In this document: positions 61,525-64,000 of the stretch, in pieces
Numbering within the stretch: position 1 is the first letter of the stretch
Layout of the letters: each line of letters starts with the position of its first letter
Origin: Thermoanaerobaculum sp.
GTDB lineage: Bacteria; Acidobacteriota; Thermoanaerobaculia; Multivoradales; UBA5704
DNA: 64,000 nt
Direction of reading: 5' to 3'
Assembly (NCBI GenBank): GCA_021154885.1
Contig: JAJKHS010000143.1
Location: forward strand, 1 to 64,000
Program-made: the position numbers and the translations under genes
Notes under the pieces: model-generated
What the model was told of the DNA's origin: nothing
Seen by the model: the letters and a program-made list of their open reading frames with translations, nothing else
The model's database searches: none

Positions 61525-61800
61525 CATATCGAGGAGACTACGTCCAGATGCTTCTCCAGCAGGCTCAGGAGGAGCCGTCAGGGCATGGCCGCCGCGAAAG
61601 GCGCTCTTTGACAATTGAGAAGGGACGGCGGCCGCCGAGTCCAAGGACGCCGCCGTTCCGCCCGAAGGAGGCCCGCCTCCTGGGAGGAGCTGCGTCCTCC
61701 CCGCGGGGAGAGGAGGCGGGCCTGAGCCATTCGAGACTTGCGCCGCGAAGTAGGAAGGCAAAAGGCCGGCACCGCCAGGGATGCTGGCCCAGGAAGCACT
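61525..61800 (+). ncRNA. candidate structured small RNA
   Basis: The region downstream of the 61492-61520 promoter has a strong hairpin (arms 61671-61680 and 61712-61721, GCCCGCCTCC / GGAGGCGGGC) with nested GGAGGA/TCCTCC pairing, and the GCTCTTTGACAATTGAGAAG string at about 61600. An alternative is a short peptide from ATG 61550 with weak SD. I cannot name an RNA family. The boundaries are approximate. Confidence 0.3.
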
Positions 61801-61806
61801 CCACCG

Positions 61807-62760
61807 TCAGTTGTTGCTGTGGCTGGAGTCGACGGTGCCGATCGGCGTCGGATCGGCCGGCGTCGACGGATCGACGGGAATCGGGCCGTAGCGCACCTTG
61901 TCCACCGGCTTGTCGCAGTCGACATAGACCTCGACGCAGTGCAGGTGGTCGCAATACCAGTTGGGGGTGTATGGATCCTTGGACCACTTGGCGCAGTGGC
62001 AGGAGGTGTCCTTGCACAGCGCCGTGGCCGTGGCGACGGCGTGCGGGTCCACTCCGGCGAGGAAGTTCGAGGGGGCCGGCACCAGGGTGTCGGGCACCCC
62101 GTCGCCATTCGTGTCCACCTTCACCGTGCCGGTGTGCTTCACGGCCACCTTGGCGATGCCGGTCGGGTACGCCCAGAACGACTGGCTGCCGGGCCCGAGG
62201 CTGACCCGGTTCGCCACCTCGCGGCGGTCGCCCTTGCCGGAGACCGGCGTGAAGACCAGTCTGACCTTGAGGTCGAGCGGGGCGACGTAGTAGCCGCCGT
62301 AGCTGCTGGTACGCACGATCTTCATCTCGGTCACCGGCTGCACGCCGGCCAGCGACGCGATCACGTCATAGAGGCCGCAGCCGGTGTCGACCGGCTTGAC
62401 ACTGGCGAGGGACAGCGCCATCAACTGGATGCGGGTCGTGGTCTCGCCCTGCGGGTTGAAGGTGGCGTCGTCGAGCCGCCGGACGATCGTGTCGGTCTCG
62501 CCGAGACCGCCGACGGGAATCGTGGCGAGCGGCACCCCCTTCATGTTGATGGTGCCCTTGAAGGGCTTGGACCCCTGGCAGAAGAAGTCGGCCGGGATGG
62601 GGTTCTCCGCGAAGCTGGTGAACGTGAATCCCGACGTGGTGTGCCAGAGATCGGCGCCGTTCTGGACGACCTCCGCCGCGAACGCGGGCACGGCGGCCAC
62701 CAGGACGAGCAGGGCGCAGCTCAGGGCGAGCCGCCTCCCCCAGGATCGCTTTCCTTTCAT
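61807..62760 (-). CDS. secreted protein of unknown function
   Basis: This 317-aa protein, ATG at 62760 preceded by AAAGGAG, has a signal peptide (KGKRSWGRRLALSCALLVLVAAVPAFA). The mature part is a beta-rich secreted domain with internal Cys pairs (SCHCAKW, YCDHLHCVEVYVDC). It may bind a ligand or the surface. No family recognised. Located opposite the candidate small RNA and next to a Cys-rich secreted gene. Confidence 0.7.
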   Translation of the reverse strand: MKGKRSWGRRLALSCALLVLVAAVPAFAAEVVQNGADLWHTTSGFTFTSFAENPIPADFFCQGSKPFKGTINMKGVPLATIPVGGLGETDTIVRRLDDATFNPQGETTTRIQLMALSLASVKPVDTGCGLYDVIASLAGVQPVTEMKIVRTSSYGGYYVAPLDLKVRLVFTPVSGKGDRREVANRVSLGPGSQSFWAYPTGIAKVAVKHTGTVKVDTNGDGVPDTLVPAPSNFLAGVDPHAVATATALCKDTSCHCAKWSKDPYTPNWYCDHLHCVEVYVDCDKPVDKVRYGPIPVDPSTPADPTPIGTVDSSHSNN

Positions 62761-63016
62761 CACACGCTCCTTTTCTCCCTGCAAGGACACGACGCCGCTC
62801 CGTTGACGGCGCCGGGTCCGGATGGGCTCGCGCGGCGAAATCCAGCTCCGGTGAGAGAAACCCGATGATGTCCTCTAGAAGTCAAGGTGCGCGCGGCCCG
62901 GATTGAGGGGACAACCACCTCAGTCCGGCTCCCTGCGGGAAGGAAGTGCCAAAAGGGACTCCTTGACTTCGACATCATGAGCATGTTTAATCGTCTGCCT
63001 CTAAGGAGGACGCGAT

Positions 63017-63466
63017 ATGAGAACCTGTCTTTCTTGTGCCCTGCTCGGCCTCATGCTCGCCTTCGTCCCCGCCCTCGCGAGCTCCCCCAATCGGTGTACC
63101 TCTTCCCGGGCTTCCACTCCGCTCCCCAGGTTCGTGACTGCCATGGGCTCCTGTACGGCAGCGTGCGGAAACATGGGAGGATCGGCGACGGTATCGTGCA
63201 CGGGGACCTGCACCATTGTGGACCAGGACTGCGACTCTGGAGTTCAAGGCTACGTCCAGTGTAATAGCGCACAGCCGGTGTACTGCCCCGCCTGCCAGTG
63301 GTGCTCGATCGAGGGATCGTGCCCGGAGGGCGGCTCTATTTCGTGCGGCACCTGGGGGTACGCCGGATCCACCTGCAGCGGCGGCTATAATACCTGCTTC
63401 GTCAAGTGCGGCAACGAGTATACGTTCTGCCCCGGGCACGTAGGGCAGATCTACTGCGGCTTCTGA
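63017..63466 (+). CDS. secreted Cys-rich protein
   Basis: This 149-aa protein has signal MRTCLSCALLGLMLAFVPALAS, then about 16 Cys in the mature part (SCTAACGNMGGS, CTGTCTIVDQDC, CPACQWCSIEGSCPEGGSISC, CFVKCGNEYTFC). AAGGAGG lies upstream. Probably disulfide-rich and extracellular. It reads unlike the tandem family at 5.8-7.1 kb except for being Cys-rich. Function unknown. Confidence 0.7.
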   Translation: MRTCLSCALLGLMLAFVPALASSPNRCTSSRASTPLPRFVTAMGSCTAACGNMGGSATVSCTGTCTIVDQDCDSGVQGYVQCNSAQPVYCPACQWCSIEGSCPEGGSISCGTWGYAGSTCSGGYNTCFVKCGNEYTFCPGHVGQIYCGF

Positions 63467-63487
63467 ACCAGTCTGGCGTAGGGCCGG

Positions 63488-64000
63488 TCAGCCCAGGGAT
63501 TCGACCCGGCTCCGCAGCCGGGTGAGCCCCTCGGACGCCGCGCCGAGCTCCTGGCTGGCGGCGGCCAGGCGGTCGCGCTCGGCGCGCACGAAGCGGGTGT
63601 ACGGGCCGATCGCTTCGTCGATCCGCCGCAGGCTGCCCTCGACCTCGCGGTCGAACTGGGCGGTGAGGGAGCCCATGAGCTGCTCGCGCATGGCGGCGAT
63701 CTTCTCGCGCAGGTCCCGCTTGGCGTCGGCGCGGCGGTTGGGGATGATGAACAGACCGAGGACGGCCACGGCGCTGGCGGCGAGGATGCCGGTGAAATCC
63801 GCGGCGGCAGTGACGGCGATGTGGGTGAGGACGGCCCCCAGCCCCAGGGCCCCCACCTCGGCCAGCGCCGTGCCCGCCACCGCCACCTGCACCGAGTCGG
63901 CCAGCCGCGACGACTCCCGCTCGCGGTCGAAGGTCTCCACCGACCGCTGAGCGGCCCGGCCGACGCTGTCGAGCAGGCGGGTGCGGTCGAAGTCGAAGCT
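63488..64000 (-). CDS. dynamin-like GTPase, C-terminal fragment (continues past window)
   Basis: The visible 170 residues (DFDRTRLLDSVGRAAQRS to LTRLRSRVESLG, stop at 63488) have a pair of membrane-associated hydrophobic helices (AVAGTALAEVGALGLGAVL, FTGILAASAVAVLGLFIIP) between charged coiled coil (REKIAAMREQLMGSLTAQFD, RRIDEAIGPYTRFVRAERD). This matches the C-terminus of bacterial dynamin-like proteins. The GTPase domain lies beyond position 64000. Predicted role: membrane remodelling. Confidence 0.75.
   Translation of the reverse strand, partial: SFDFDRTRLLDSVGRAAQRSVETFDRERESSRLADSVQVAVAGTALAEVGALGLGAVLTHIAVTAAADFTGILAASAVAVLGLFIIPNRRADAKRDLREKIAAMREQLMGSLTAQFDREVEGSLRRIDEAIGPYTRFVRAERDRLAAASQELGAASEGLTRLRSRVESLG

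Overview
The window is a high-G+C bacterial chromosome segment with tightly packed genes on both strands. No rRNA or tRNA gene, plasmid function, prophage or CRISPR array was seen. The gene mix suggests an Acidobacteriota-like soil or sediment heterotroph, perhaps Thermoanaerobaculia. It includes an Oar-type TonB receptor with an N-terminal regulatory-like domain, tandem BlaI/M56 regulators, a Tricorn-type peptidase, many small secreted Cys-rich proteins and several RiPP precursors. The assignment is inference only, because no marker gene is present.

Layout. 0-5.8 kb is an eroding accessory zone: a TIR membrane protein with a 4-bp frameshift, a PIN/UPF0175 toxin-antitoxin pair bracketed by two copies of the start of a 21-bp array, an AbrB antitoxin with a dead VapC, and a MacB-like permease pseudogene. 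5.8-7.1 kb holds five tandem paralogous secreted Cys-rich peptides. 7.2-21.6 kb is a four-gene block: two giant proteins (1522 and 2652 aa) that share a module, with a phospholipase D-like enzyme between them and a DUF2283-like protein after them. 21.6-22.6 kb carries a BON lipoprotein and a SEC-C protein. 22.8-31.7 kb is a TetR-led locus ending in a PhaZ7-like extracellular polyhydroxybutyrate depolymerase, with a TonB receptor, SDR dehydrogenase, acyl-CoA ligase, alpha/beta hydrolase and KAS III-like enzyme between. I read it as capture and catabolism of PHB or a related hydroxyacyl polymer.

32-39.7 kb on the minus strand has phosphoglycerate mutase, a membrane-anchored protein, and a probable five-gene biosynthetic operon: frameshifted B12-type radical SAM, two acyltransferase-like proteins, a GH3-like ligase and a PAP2-phytoene-synthase fusion. 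39.8-44.6 kb holds a DUF1016 nuclease containing three perfect palindromes, a PA0069-type radical SAM protein and an SNF2-type helicase. 44.6-48.8 kb is a BlaI repressor and two M56 membrane metallopeptidases with HGV-type C-terminal repeats. 49.4-50.1 kb is a VapBC pair. 50.1-56.9 kb is a RiPP region: an orphan class I-type lanthipeptide-like precursor beside a 21-bp array, a TPR protein sharing its promoter/leader, then three LanA precursors and LanM, each preceded by a GC hairpin. A Tricorn-like protease follows. The end has mobile palindromes, a truncated DUF4386 gene, a 20-bp phased array, a candidate small RNA, two secreted proteins and the C-terminus of a dynamin-like GTPase.

The most unusual signals are three unrelated, indel-free degenerate arrays of 21, 21 and 20 bp, palindromic elements inserted inside coding genes, the hairpin before each lanthipeptide gene, the giant-protein/PLD block and the PhaZ7 locus. 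All family assignments come from reading the translations and from recalled family features. No database search was run.
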